Assembly (NCBI RefSeq): GCF_000424625.1
Contig: NZ_AUKG01000001.1
Location: forward strand, 930,001-994,000
Length of the DNA stretch: 64,000 nt
Source: Conexibacter woesei Iso977N
Lineage (GTDB): Bacteria; Actinomycetota; Thermoleophilia; Solirubrobacterales; Solirubrobacteraceae
Direction of reading: 5' to 3'
The position numbers and the translations under genes are program-made. Below the pieces are notes generated by a model, which did not search any database, had not been told where the DNA came from, and saw only the letters and a program-made list of their open reading frames with translations. Within the stretch, counting starts at the first letter, position 1. Each line of letters starts with the position of its first letter. Positions 22,242-29,933 of this stretch are shown here, in pieces.

Positions 22242-22730
22242 CTATGGAGGTGGCAAGGCGCCGACGCGCTCCACGTGACGCTCCGTGATCGCACCGGCCG
22301 CGTCGAGGAACGCGACGATCAGGTCGAGCTGCTCGCCGGTGAAGCGCCCGGCCATCGTCCTGTCCCAGTCCTGCTTGACCGGGCCCCAGACGTCGGCGGC
22401 CGCGGCGTAGAACGCCGGCGTCACGGCGACGGTGACGCGGCGGCGGTCGCCCGCGTCGCGCTCGCGGCGCGCGTAGCCGGCGCGTTCGAGCCGGTCGATG
22501 ACGCCGGTGATCGCGCCGGTCGTCAGGCCGGCCTCGATCGCCAGCTCGCCCGCGGTGACCGAGCCGCGCCGCTCGATCATGTTGATGCAGTCGAGGTCGG
22601 TGAGGTTGAGGCCGAGGTGCCGGGCGGCGAGGTTGTCGAAGGCGCGGTCGAGGTTGCCGATGTGGCGGAACGCGTCGACGAGCCGGTCGAGCTTGGCCTG
22701 CTTGCTGGTGGGGCGCGGAGGACTGGACAT
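22242..22730 (-). CDS. MarR family transcriptional regulator
   Basis: 162 residues with the winged-helix core: LDCINMIERRGSVTAGELAIEAGLTTGAITGVIDRLERAGYARRERDAGDRRRV is the canonical region, here spanning about residues 45-105 with the DxRxxxVxLT wing. It is divergent from a VOC protein across 76 bp holding a 13-bp palindrome, and lies upstream of rph on the same strand with 97 bp between. It likely controls itself and the VOC gene; a role in rph control is possible but the RAE is a separate element. Confidence 0.92.
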   Translation of the reverse strand: MSSPPRPTSKQAKLDRLVDAFRHIGNLDRAFDNLAARHLGLNLTDLDCINMIERRGSVTAGELAIEAGLTTGAITGVIDRLERAGYARRERDAGDRRRVTVAVTPAFYAAAADVWGPVKQDWDRTMAGRFTGEQLDLIVAFLDAAGAITERHVERVGALPPP

Positions 22731-22737
22731 GAGATCT

Positions 22738-22776
22738 CTTAGTCGCTAAGATATTTGGACGCTGAGAAGTTTAGCG
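22738..22776. promoter_or_regulatory. Candidate MarR operators
   Basis: CTTAG-TCG-CTAAG (22738-22750) is a perfect palindrome with 5-bp arms, directly next to the MarR start. A second imperfect one, CGCTGAGAAGTTTAGCG (22760-22776), lies one helical turn or two away beside the VOC gene. Their position between the divergent genes fits an autoregulatory MarR operator; AT content is unusually high here for this genome, as in a promoter. Confidence 0.55.
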
Positions 22777-22806
22777 GCCCCTCTCCCCGAAGCGAAAGGC
22801 ATCCCC

Positions 22807-23181
22807 ATGAGCGCCATGAAGCTCGAGCTGGTCCAGGTCCCCGTCAGCGACGTCGACCGCGCGAAGGCCTTCTACACCGAGCAGGCCGGCTTCAACGCCG
22901 ACCACGACCACGCGGTGAGCGACGAGCTGCGGTTCGTCCAGCTGACCCCGCCGGGCTCGGCGTGCTCGATCGCGATCGGCACCGGCCTGTCGCCGATGGC
23001 GCCGGGCTCGGTCCAGGGCCTGCAGCTCGTCGTCGACGACGTCGCGGCCGTCCGCGACGAGCTGATCGCCCGCGGCATCGACGCGACCGAGGTCCAGCAC
23101 TTCCCGTGGGGCTCGTTCACGTTCTTCAGCGACCCCGACGGCAACGGCTGGGCGGTCCAGCAGCTCACGCACCGGGACTGA
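22807..23181 (+). CDS. VOC family (glyoxalase/bleomycin-resistance-like) protein
   Basis: 124 residues with the paired beta-alpha-beta-beta-beta fold of the vicinal-oxygen-chelate family: LVQVPVSDVDRAKAFYTEQAGF at the start, QLVVDDVAAVRDELIARGI in the middle and FFSDPDGNGWAVQQ at the end. These proteins bind a metal or a small ligand and act as isomerases, dioxygenases or drug-binding proteins. Divergent from MarR, so probably its regulatory target. The substrate is not apparent. Confidence 0.85.
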   Translation: MSAMKLELVQVPVSDVDRAKAFYTEQAGFNADHDHAVSDELRFVQLTPPGSACSIAIGTGLSPMAPGSVQGLQLVVDDVAAVRDELIARGIDATEVQHFPWGSFTFFSDPDGNGWAVQQLTHRD

Positions 23182-23199
23182 GCGAAGGAGCCGGACAGC

Positions 23200-24207
23200 T
23201 CACAGATGAGCGAGCTTGTCCGGGTTGCGCACGATGCGGACCGCGTGGATCCGGCCTTCGACGACGTCCACGGTCAGCACGCTGATGACCCGGAGCGCGG
23301 CCGGCTCGGCGGCGGCCGCGTCCTCGGCCTCGCGGCCCTCCCGCACGATCGCGGCGAGCTGCTGCGCGTCGAGCTCGCCGGCGCTCAGCAGCGCGTGGGT
23401 CTCCTTCGCCGCCAGCCGCTCGGCGTGCCCGAACGGCGGCTCGGCCGGGCCGCGCAGCACGCGCCCGGGCTGGCCGTTGACCCGCACCCGCCGGCTCTCG
23501 AACGCGCCCGACCGTGGGCGCACCTGGGAGATGGCGGCCATGAACCGCGCGATGAGCGCAGCACCGACCAGCGGCTCGGGCGCCGCCATCGCCTTGCCGC
23601 CGCCGTCGGCGTACAGGACGGCGTCTTTCGCCAGGAGGTCCTCCAGCGCCTCGAGGTCGCCCTCCTCGGCGGCCGCGAGGAACCGCGCGAGCAGCGCGTC
23701 ACGGGCGGCCTCGTCCGGGTCGAAACGCGGGCGGCCGGCCTCGATGCGCCTCCGTGCACGCGTCACGATCTGGCGCGCGTTGACCTCGGTCAGCCCGACG
23801 ATGCTCGCGATGTCCGAGTACTCATAGGCGAACACCTCGCGCAGCAGGTAGGCGGCCCGCTCGATCGGGTTCAGCTGCTCGAGCAGGACGAGCAGGGCCA
23901 GCGACACGGAGTCGGCAAGCTCGGCGCGCGCATCCGGGCCGGGCCCGGGATCTTCCAGCAACGGCGCCGGCAGCCACGGCCCGACGTAGGACTCACGACG
24001 CACCCGCGCCGACTTCAGGACGTTGATCGACAGCCGTGTCGCGACCGTCGTGACCCAGGCGGCCGGCTGCTCGATCGGTCCGTCCTGACGCGTCAGGCGC
24101 AGCACCGTCTCCTGGGCCACGTCCTCGGCCTCGGCGACGCTGCCGAGCATCCGGTACGCCACGCCGAAGGCGCGCTGCCTGAGCGCCTCGAGCTCCCGGT
24201 CACCCAT
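23200..24207 (-). CDS. ECF41-type RNA polymerase sigma factor with SnoaL-like C-terminus
   Basis: 335 residues. Sigma region 2 (about 10-75) and region 4 (about 105-160, with the DIASIVGLTEVNARQIVTRAR helix-turn-helix) are joined by a linker with GPWLPAPL, typical of ECF41. The C-terminal half is a SnoaL-like (NTF2-fold) domain carrying YADGGGK and ending RNPDKLAHL, both ECF41 hallmarks; this domain controls sigma activity in place of an anti-sigma factor. Between them sits an extra acidic and Ala-rich stretch of roughly 40 residues (about 255-300), longer than usual. The adjacent SnoaL-like and YceI genes are plausible targets. Confidence 0.9.
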   Translation of the reverse strand: MGDRELEALRQRAFGVAYRMLGSVAEAEDVAQETVLRLTRQDGPIEQPAAWVTTVATRLSINVLKSARVRRESYVGPWLPAPLLEDPGPGPDARAELADSVSLALLVLLEQLNPIERAAYLLREVFAYEYSDIASIVGLTEVNARQIVTRARRRIEAGRPRFDPDEAARDALLARFLAAAEEGDLEALEDLLAKDAVLYADGGGKAMAAPEPLVGAALIARFMAAISQVRPRSGAFESRRVRVNGQPGRVLRGPAEPPFGHAERLAAKETHALLSAGELDAQQLAAIVREGREAEDAAAAEPAALRVISVLTVDVVEGRIHAVRIVRNPDKLAHL

Positions 24208-24231
24208 CGTCCCGTCCTGGCAGGCGTGCGC

Positions 24232-24666
24232 TCACGCCGCGCCGATCTGCCGCATCTGCGCGGCGATGTCGACCACGCCCCAGGTCTCGGCGATGCGGCC
24301 GTCCGCGAACCGCAAGATGAACATCTCGCCGTAGGTCACGGGCCGGCCGCTCGCCGGCACGCCGAGGTGCTCGCCCTGGTGCGTGGCGGTGACCGTCTGG
24401 CGGCAGGCGATCCGGTCGTCCTTGGCGAGCAGGTCCTCCACCTCGATGTGGAGGTCCGGGTAGGCGTGCAGGAGGCGCGCCCAGATCACCTTCAACAACT
24501 GCGGGCCGGCCGCGTCGAACGGCACCGGTGCGTGGATCGTCGCGTCGGGCACGACGAGCTCGTCGATCGTCGCCTCGATGCGCGCCAGGTCGCCCGAGTT
24601 GGTGGCGTCGTGGAAGCGCGCGAACGCCGCGGTGTTGCGCGCCTCGATCGCGCTAGCGCCCGGCAT
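24232..24666 (-). CDS. SnoaL-like / ester cyclase family protein
   Basis: 144 residues with an NTF2-like fold: FHDATNSGDLARIEATIDELVVPD at the start, YPDLHIEVEDLLAKDDRIACR in the middle, and EMFILRFADGRIAETWGVVD at the end, which is the classic SnoaL polyketide-cyclase-like pattern. The family ranges from cyclases to small-molecule isomerases to plain binders; no polyketide genes are present. Its start overlaps the YceI stop by 14 bp and it precedes the ECF41 gene by 24 bp, so the three are likely co-transcribed. Confidence 0.8.
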   Translation of the reverse strand: MPGASAIEARNTAAFARFHDATNSGDLARIEATIDELVVPDATIHAPVPFDAAGPQLLKVIWARLLHAYPDLHIEVEDLLAKDDRIACRQTVTATHQGEHLGVPASGRPVTYGEMFILRFADGRIAETWGVVDIAAQMRQIGAA

Positions 24667-25222
24667 CGTCGGCCTCCCGCACGAGCAGCAGGTCGATGTC
24701 GAGCTGCACCTCCCAGCTCACCCCGTCGCCGCCGCTCGGCAGCTCCGCCTGCCAGTCGAAGCCGAAGTCGCGGCGATCGAGCGTGGTGTGGAGCTCCAGG
24801 CCCATGATCTCGCCGAAGCCGCTGAGGCGCGGCGCGTCGTAGCGGCCGCCGGCGGTGACCGGCAGCGTCACGCCGCGCATCGTGAGGTCGCCCTCGACCT
24901 CGGCGGTCCCGTCCGGCGCGAAGCGGATCGCCGTCGAGCGGAACGTGAGCTCGGGATGGTCGGCGGCGTCGAAGAACTGGGGCCCGAGAACGCTGGCGCG
25001 CATGGCCTCCGGCTCGGCGATCGAGATCGACGCGACCTGCGCGGAGCCTTCGAGCGAGGGCGCGTCGCCGCCGGGGTCGGCGCGCAGCGTCGCGCTGACG
25101 TCCGCCAGCGAGCCGCGGAACCAGAAGACGCCGGAGTGCCGCACGGCGAACGCGAACGTCGAGCTGATCGCGTTGGCGTGGAAGGTGCCCGTCAGGGGCG
25201 GGGTCGTCGAAGTTGGTGACAT
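24653..25222 (-). CDS. YceI family protein
   Basis: 189 residues. It begins GTFHANAISSTFAFAVRHSGVFWFRGSL, the conserved first strands of YceI lipocalin-like barrels, and contains HPELTFRSTAIR and GDLTMRGVTLPVTA, both family signatures. No signal peptide is seen, so it is probably cytoplasmic. YceI proteins bind isoprenoid or fatty amide ligands in a beta-barrel. First of the YceI-SnoaL-ECF41 unit, an arrangement that suggests a stress response handling lipophilic molecules. Confidence 0.88.
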   Translation of the reverse strand: MSPTSTTPPLTGTFHANAISSTFAFAVRHSGVFWFRGSLADVSATLRADPGGDAPSLEGSAQVASISIAEPEAMRASVLGPQFFDAADHPELTFRSTAIRFAPDGTAEVEGDLTMRGVTLPVTAGGRYDAPRLSGFGEIMGLELHTTLDRRDFGFDWQAELPSGGDGVSWEVQLDIDLLLVREADDAGR

Positions 25223-25264
25223 GGAAGGCCTGACAGGACGAGGAGCGCCCGTGTGACACCCGCG

Positions 25265-26068
25265 CTATCGCGTCCGGAAGCGCCGCTGGTAAGCCGCGGG
25301 CGTGAGGCCGAGGCTGCGCTGGAAGTGGCGGTGCAGGTGGCTCTGGTCGGTGAAGCCGGTGCTGGCCGCGACGTCGGCGATCGGCCGGCCCTGCTCGAGG
25401 AGGCGTCGCGCGTCGCGCAGGCGATGGGCGAGCTGCAGGGCGTGGGGCGGGAGGCCGATGCGCTCGCGGAAGAGGCGGATGAGGCGGAACTTGCCGATGC
25501 CCGCGGCGGTGGCGAGCTCGTCGAGGCCGACGTTGCGCGCGACGTGCTCGCCGAGGTAGTCGCACGCACGGCGCAGCGCGCGGTCGTCGCGCGGCGTCAG
25601 CGCCGACCGTGAGCGTCTGACCGCTGAGGAGCGCTGCACGATCGCGGAGAGCCACTCGGCGAGTCGCTCGTCGGCTTCGAGGCGCGACACGCCCGTCTCC
25701 AGCGCGCGGTGCATGGTGACGAACGCGAGGGCGAGCGCGGGGTCGGTGATGACCGGCTCCGGGAAGCTGACATCACCGATGAGCATCGCCTCCTCGTCGC
25801 CGGCGATCGCTTCGAGGCCGGCGACCTCGACGACCATGAGCCGCGACGACCACGGACGGGCGTCGATCGCCACGCCGGCATGGGGCGCCGACGGATCCCA
25901 TGCGACCAGCTGGCCGGGCCGGACGATGCGCGTCTCGGCGCCGCGGCGCGAGCGCATCGGCTGGTCGGCCACGATGCCGAAGACGTACTCGCCGCGCGGC
26001 TCGATCGCGTAGCGGGTCGTCCGGCCGGCCATGAGCAGGACCCGCGCGTCGTCGCGCGGGCGGGACAT
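25265..26068 (-). CDS. AraC family transcriptional regulator
   Basis: About 267 residues from ATG at 26068; GTG at 26089 is an alternative, whereas the most upstream start would overlap the divergent VOC gene. The N-terminal cupin-like arm (about 1-130) has YAIEPRGEYVFGIVAD and PHAGVAID. The C-terminal AraC domain (about 170-267) has two helix-turn-helix motifs: LDELATAAGIGKFRLIRLFRERIGLPPHAL and IADVAASTGFTDQSHLHRHFQRSLGLTPAAYQRR. Divergent from the VOC/PhnB-like gene, which may be its target. Confidence 0.88.
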   Translation of the reverse strand: MSRPRDDARVLLMAGRTTRYAIEPRGEYVFGIVADQPMRSRRGAETRIVRPGQLVAWDPSAPHAGVAIDARPWSSRLMVVEVAGLEAIAGDEEAMLIGDVSFPEPVITDPALALAFVTMHRALETGVSRLEADERLAEWLSAIVQRSSAVRRSRSALTPRDDRALRRACDYLGEHVARNVGLDELATAAGIGKFRLIRLFRERIGLPPHALQLAHRLRDARRLLEQGRPIADVAASTGFTDQSHLHRHFQRSLGLTPAAYQRRFRTR

Positions 26069-26156
26069 CCGGACCTGGTCGTCGGCCACGCTGCGGATGC
26101 TAGGCGGTGCAAGAACGTGCAAGACGTGCCGCGTGCCCTGGTCCAGCCTTCCGGCC

Positions 26157-26585
26157 ATGCAGATCACGCCTCACATCGTCGTCCAGGGTGCCGCGCGCGC
26201 CGCCGCGTTCTACGCCGACGCGTTCGGCGCCGAGGAGCTCAGCCGGATCCCCACGCCCGACGGCCGGCTGATGTCGGTGCGGTTGCGCGTCGGCGACAGC
26301 GAGCTGCACCTGGCCGACGAGTTCCCGGAGATGGGCGTGCTCGCGCCGCCGTCGGTCGGCGGCACGCCGGTCGTGCTGGCGCTCGACGTGGGCGACGCGG
26401 AGGCCGCGTTCGCGCAGGCGATCGCCGCGGGCGCCACGGTGCTGCAGCCGCTGAGCGAGATGTTCTGGGGCGACAAGCACGGCCGGCTCGAGGACCCGTT
26501 CGGGCATCGGTGGAACATCGCCGAGCACGTGCGCGACGTACCGCACGACGAGGTCGTGGCTGCGGCGGCCGAGCTGTTCGCCTGA
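26157..26585 (+). CDS. VOC family protein, PhnB-like
   Basis: 142 residues. ITPHIVVQGAARAAAFYADAFGAEE opens the family fold; EMFWGDKHGRLEDPFGHRWNIAEHVRDV near the end is the typical PhnB/YdcE-type signature. It shares little with the VOC protein at 22807. It is divergent from AraC with about 90 bp between the start codons. Function unknown; these proteins often bind antibiotics or oxidise small aromatics. Confidence 0.85.
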   Translation: MQITPHIVVQGAARAAAFYADAFGAEELSRIPTPDGRLMSVRLRVGDSELHLADEFPEMGVLAPPSVGGTPVVLALDVGDAEAAFAQAIAAGATVLQPLSEMFWGDKHGRLEDPFGHRWNIAEHVRDVPHDEVVAAAAELFA

Positions 26586-26610
26586 GGGGTACCACGCGTC
26601 GCCGCCGCTC

Positions 26611-27210
26611 TCACCGAGCCGCCGGCGGCCGGCGCATCGGCCAGAGCGGTGGGCTGCTGCCGAACCTGAAGGCGCCGAGGTGCTCGAAGCCGAGGCGCTC
26701 GTAGAGGGCGGCGTTGCGCTCGCTGGTCGCTTCGAGGTAGGCGGGCAGGTGCTCGCGGTCGCAGCGGTCCAGGGTCGGTCGCATGAGCGCGGTGCCGAGC
26801 CTTTGCCCCTGGGCGGCCGGGGCGACGCCGACATACGGGATGTAGCAGTGGGGCTCGCGCGGGTGGCGGTGCTCCATCACGGTGATCAGCCCGAGCGCGT
26901 GCAGGAGCCGTCGTGCGAACACGCGCGTGAACGCCGGGCCGTGCGCGAGCTGCGCGCCGACCGGCATGCGCCAGCGGCCCGGTGGCAGCTCCAGCGACGC
27001 GCCGGCGTTGCCGTCCACGGTCCAGGCCGTGCCGGCCGGGAGCACGACATGCCGGAGCTCCAGGGCGAAGAACCGCTCGAGCCGGCGCAGCCGCCGGTGC
27101 CGGTCCGGGATCAGCCAGCCGAGGACCGGGTCGTGCTCGAACGCCGCGGCCAGGGTGGCGGTGAGGGCGCCGGCTTCCGCCAGCGTGGCGGCACGAGGCG
27201 AGCGGTCCAT
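26611..27210 (-). CDS. GNAT family N-acetyltransferase
   Basis: 199 residues from ATG at 27210, chosen because upstream in-frame sequence is antisense to the neighbouring gene. Family features are the acetyl-CoA loop VAPAAQGQRLGTALM (about 125-140) preceded by CYIPYVGV, and the C-terminal LEATSERNAALYERLGFEHLG. The layout resembles the group of GNATs acting on small-molecule amines or puromycin-like substrates. Divergent from the pyridoxamine-oxidase-like gene with a 34-bp gap. Convergent with the VOC gene. Confidence 0.88.
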   Translation of the reverse strand: MDRSPRAATLAEAGALTATLAAAFEHDPVLGWLIPDRHRRLRRLERFFALELRHVVLPAGTAWTVDGNAGASLELPPGRWRMPVGAQLAHGPAFTRVFARRLLHALGLITVMEHRHPREPHCYIPYVGVAPAAQGQRLGTALMRPTLDRCDREHLPAYLEATSERNAALYERLGFEHLGAFRFGSSPPLWPMRRPPAAR

Positions 27211-27244
27211 CGGCGAAGCCTGATCGATCGGGGTCGAGGATGAT

Positions 27245-27829
27245 GTGCGGGTGAGCGACGCGCACCCGCTGCGGTTGTTGGAGGCCTGGATCGACGAGGC
27301 GCGCCGCGCCGCGTTGGAGCACCCGGCGTCGGTGGCGTTCGTGACCGCCGACGGGGAGGGGCGGCCGTCGGCGCGGACGGTGACGCTCAAGCGCGTCGAG
27401 GACGAGGCGTTGGTCTTCACGTCGGCGCTGTGGACGCGCAGGGCGCGCGAGGTCGCGGCGAACCCGCATGTCGCGTTGCTGTTCCACTGGCCGTCGCTCG
27501 GCCGGCAGGTGCACGTGACCGCGCAGGCGCACGTGGGTCCGCGGGCGCTGGCCGAGGAGCTATTCGGCGAGCGCGACGTGCTGCACCGCTGGCAGGCGAT
27601 CGTCTCGCGTCAGGGCGAGGCGATCGACGACCTCGGGCCGCTGCGCGATCGCCTCTCGCACCTGACCACCGTCGCCGAGACGCCACCGCCGTGCCCGCCC
27701 GACTGGGGCGCGCTGGAGCTGACGCCGAGCGCCGTCGAGTTCTGGGAGGAGTCGCCCGATCGCCTGCACGAGCGACGGCTCTACCTCCGCGACGGGGACG
27801 GCTGGACCGCCCGGCTGCTCGCGCCCTAG
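27245..27829 (+). CDS. Pyridoxamine 5'-phosphate oxidase family protein
   Basis: 194 residues from GTG. The FMN-binding split barrel shows SVAFVTADGEGRPSARTVTLKRVEDEALVFTSAL, then AREVAANPHVALLFHWPSLGRQVHVTA, PPDWGALELTPSAVEFWE and RLYLRDGDGWTARLLAP, which follows PdxH/PhzG order exactly, including the C-terminal RL and RxxL positions. The last part of PdxH normally reads RRLYxRxxxGWxxxRLxP, and that is present. It likely oxidises pyridoxamine/pyridoxine phosphate to PLP, a cofactor that KamD also needs, but the genes are 25 kb apart; a PhzG-like role on another substrate cannot be excluded. Confidence 0.85.
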   Translation: MRVSDAHPLRLLEAWIDEARRAALEHPASVAFVTADGEGRPSARTVTLKRVEDEALVFTSALWTRRAREVAANPHVALLFHWPSLGRQVHVTAQAHVGPRALAEELFGERDVLHRWQAIVSRQGEAIDDLGPLRDRLSHLTTVAETPPPCPPDWGALELTPSAVEFWEESPDRLHERRLYLRDGDGWTARLLAP

Positions 27830-27835
27830 GACTTA

Positions 27836-27938
27836 CACCTAGGACGAGGCGCTGCACCGACCAGTCACCGGTCAACCACCCCAACAACTCCGGGCCCGCG
27901 ACGAGGTGCGCGCAGGCGTTCTCGTTGGGCGCCGTCAC
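27836..27938 (-). pseudogene. Short coding-like remnant after the cupin gene
   Basis: A GTGA overlaps the cupin stop and opens a frame of about 32 plausible codons (ELLGWLTGDWSVQRLVL near its end) before running antisense into the neighbouring gene. The LTGDWSVQR string resembles the start of DUF6314-type proteins. It looks like the 5' stub of a gene whose remainder has been deleted. Confidence 0.25.
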
Positions 27939-28333
27939 GCGGCTCCGTACTGCTCGTCGGTGACGTGCTCGCCCCAGGTGACCGGTGAGCCGGAGTCGTC
28001 GTTCTGCTGCATGGCGATGTGGACCATGAAGCGGCCGGGCGCGGCGCCGTGCCAGTGGTTCTCGCCGGGCTCGAAGAAGACGCGGTCGCCGGGGCGGATC
28101 TTCTCGATCGGGCCGCCCTCGCGCTGGCAGCGTCCGACGCCTTCGGTGACGAAGATCGTCTGCCCGTGCGGGTGGGTGTGCCAGGCGGTCCGGGCGCCGG
28201 GCGTGAAGTGCACGGCGGCCGCGGCGAAGGTCGAGCTGCCGGCCGGGGCGGCGACCGCGTCGATGTAGACGTCGCCGGTGAACCAGCTGGCCGGGCCCTT
28301 GTTGGTGTCGATACTGCTGCGGGTGATCTCCAT
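27935..28333 (-). CDS. Cupin domain protein
   Basis: 132 residues forming one cupin barrel. Motif 1 is GARTAWHTHPHGQTIFVTEG (about 45-65) and motif 2 is PGDRVFFEPGENHWHGAAP (about 80-100), giving three histidines and a Glu for metal binding. Members of this subgroup include hydroxynitrile-lyase-like and carboxymuconolactone-decarboxylase-associated cupins. It sits 15 bp downstream of an aldo/keto reductase with AAGGA ahead of its ATG, so the two are co-transcribed. The exact reaction is unknown. Confidence 0.85.
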   Translation of the reverse strand: MEITRSSIDTNKGPASWFTGDVYIDAVAAPAGSSTFAAAAVHFTPGARTAWHTHPHGQTIFVTEGVGRCQREGGPIEKIRPGDRVFFEPGENHWHGAAPGRFMVHIAMQQNDDSGSPVTWGEHVTDEQYGAA

Positions 28334-28348
28334 GATGATGTCCTTGCT

Positions 28349-29368
28349 CTAGCGGCGGCGGAGGGCCGGGGCGAGCACCTGCTCGCCGTAGCTGGTGTCG
28401 GCGGGGTTGATGATGACGCCGGGCTTGACGATCGCGTCGATGCGGTCGAGGGTCTCGGCGCTGAGGGTCACGGCGGCGGCGGGGAGCTGGCTGTCGAGCT
28501 GCTCCATCGTGCGCGGGCCGATGATCGCCGAGGTCACGCCGGGGTGGTTGATGACGAACGCGATGGCCAGCTCGATCATCGTCAGGCCGGCGTCGTCGGC
28601 GACCTGCTGGAGCTGCTCGACGGCCTGCAGCTTCAGCTGGTTCTCGGGCAGGTCCATGTCGAACCGGGCGGCGAGCCGCCTGCGCGCGGGCGACGTCGGC
28701 GAGCTGTCGGCGCTCCAGGAGCCCGAGAGCCAGCCGCCGCCCAGCGGGCTGTAGGTGAGGATGCCCATGCCGTGGCGCTGGGCGGCCGGGAGGACGTCGA
28801 GCTCGATGCCGCGCGTCAGCAGCGAGTACGGCGGCTGCTCGGTCCGGAAGCGCTGGAGCCCGCGCTCGCGCGCCGTCCACTGCGCCTCGACGATCTGCGC
28901 GCCCGAGTAGGACGACGAGCCGATGTAGCGGACCTTGCCGGCCGTCACGAGATCGGTCAGCGCGCCGAGCGTCTCCTCCACGTCGACATCCGGAGCAGGT
29001 CGGTGGACTTGGTACAAGTCGATGTAGTCGGTCTGCAACCGCCGCAGCGAGTTCTCGACCTCCTTGACGATCCATCGCCGCGAGACCCCGCCGTTGTTGG
29101 GGCCCTCGCCCATCGGCATGTAGAACTTGGTCGCCAGGACGACGTCGTCGCGGCGGCCCTTGAGCGCCTTGCCGACGATCTCCTCCGACTCCCCGGCGCT
29201 GTAGACGTCGGCGGTGTCGACGAAGTTGATCCCGGAATCCAGCGCCCTGTGGATGATCCGGACCGACTCGTCGTGGTCCTTCTCACCCCACGCGCCGAAC
29301 ATCATCGTGCCGAGGCACAGCGGGCTGACCTGGACGCCGGTGCGTCCCAGAAGGCGGTACTCCATCAT
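28349..29368 (-). CDS. Aldo/keto reductase
   Basis: 339 residues, same architecture as the reductase at 5481-6518: LCLGTMMFG, NFVDTADVYSAGESEE, ATKFYMP, YIDLYQVHRP and IIGPRT. The catalytic Asp, Tyr, Lys and His are all present. The start was taken at the first of two ATGs with AAGGAG upstream. Followed by the cupin gene and preceded, on the same strand, by another cupin gene 43 bp away, suggesting a small redox operon. Confidence 0.9.
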   Translation of the reverse strand: MMEYRLLGRTGVQVSPLCLGTMMFGAWGEKDHDESVRIIHRALDSGINFVDTADVYSAGESEEIVGKALKGRRDDVVLATKFYMPMGEGPNNGGVSRRWIVKEVENSLRRLQTDYIDLYQVHRPAPDVDVEETLGALTDLVTAGKVRYIGSSSYSGAQIVEAQWTARERGLQRFRTEQPPYSLLTRGIELDVLPAAQRHGMGILTYSPLGGGWLSGSWSADSSPTSPARRRLAARFDMDLPENQLKLQAVEQLQQVADDAGLTMIELAIAFVINHPGVTSAIIGPRTMEQLDSQLPAAAVTLSAETLDRIDAIVKPGVIINPADTSYGEQVLAPALRRR

Positions 29369-29411
29369 GTTGCTCCTTGTTCTAGTGGTTGGTCGAGTCG
29401 TCGCCGACCCC

Positions 29412-29921
29412 TCAGGGCAGCGGCGGCGCCGGGCACGGCGTGAGGGCGCCGGAGCGCGCGTAGGTGACGTCCGCGGTGTCGCCGTCGTGGACCGCCGCGC
29501 CATGGCGGTCGGCGAGCGAGTTGTAGGGGTACTGCGCGCTGCCGCGCTCCTTGCGCGCGCCGGCCGCGAGGATCAGTGCGGGCTGCTCGCCGGTCGCGAC
29601 GATCGTGTGGCCGGTGCGCGGCGGGCAGTGCACGAGGTCCCACGGCCCCAGCGGCCGCTCGGCGTCCTCGGCGATCAGCAGCGCGGTGCCCTGCAGGACC
29701 AGGAAGTCCTCCTGGCCCGCTTCGTGGTGGTAGAGCGCCATCGGCTGGCCGGGCTGCAGCCAGAACAAGGCGATGCCCATGTCATCGAAGTGCGCGTCGC
29801 CCTCGCCGCCGAAGCGGCAGACGGTGCGCATCGTGTTGGCGATCCACGGCGCGTCGCGGGCGTTGACGACGAACCAGCCGGCGGTCTGGGGCACGCCGTC
29901 GTCCAGCTTGGCTTCGGGCAT
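29412..29921 (-). CDS. Cupin domain protein
   Basis: 169 residues. Cupin motif 1 is PMALYHHEAGQEDFLVLQGTALL (about 60-82) and motif 2 is LGPWDLVHCPPRTGHTIVATGEQP (about 91-114). The Glu/His pattern is that of a metal-binding single cupin. The C-terminal tail contains YPYNSLADRHG, which occurs in uncharacterised actinobacterial cupins. It lies between the two-component system and the aldo/keto reductase on the same strand. Confidence 0.82.
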   Translation of the reverse strand: MPEAKLDDGVPQTAGWFVVNARDAPWIANTMRTVCRFGGEGDAHFDDMGIALFWLQPGQPMALYHHEAGQEDFLVLQGTALLIAEDAERPLGPWDLVHCPPRTGHTIVATGEQPALILAAGARKERGSAQYPYNSLADRHGAAVHDGDTADVTYARSGALTPCPAPPLP

Positions 29922-29933
29922 GGCCGCATTGTC

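Noticed and set aside
27824-27852. CCTAGG...CCTAGG repeat after the pyridoxamine-oxidase-like gene as a terminator
   Set aside because: The arms are only six bases and each is itself palindromic, so a stable hairpin is not convincing.
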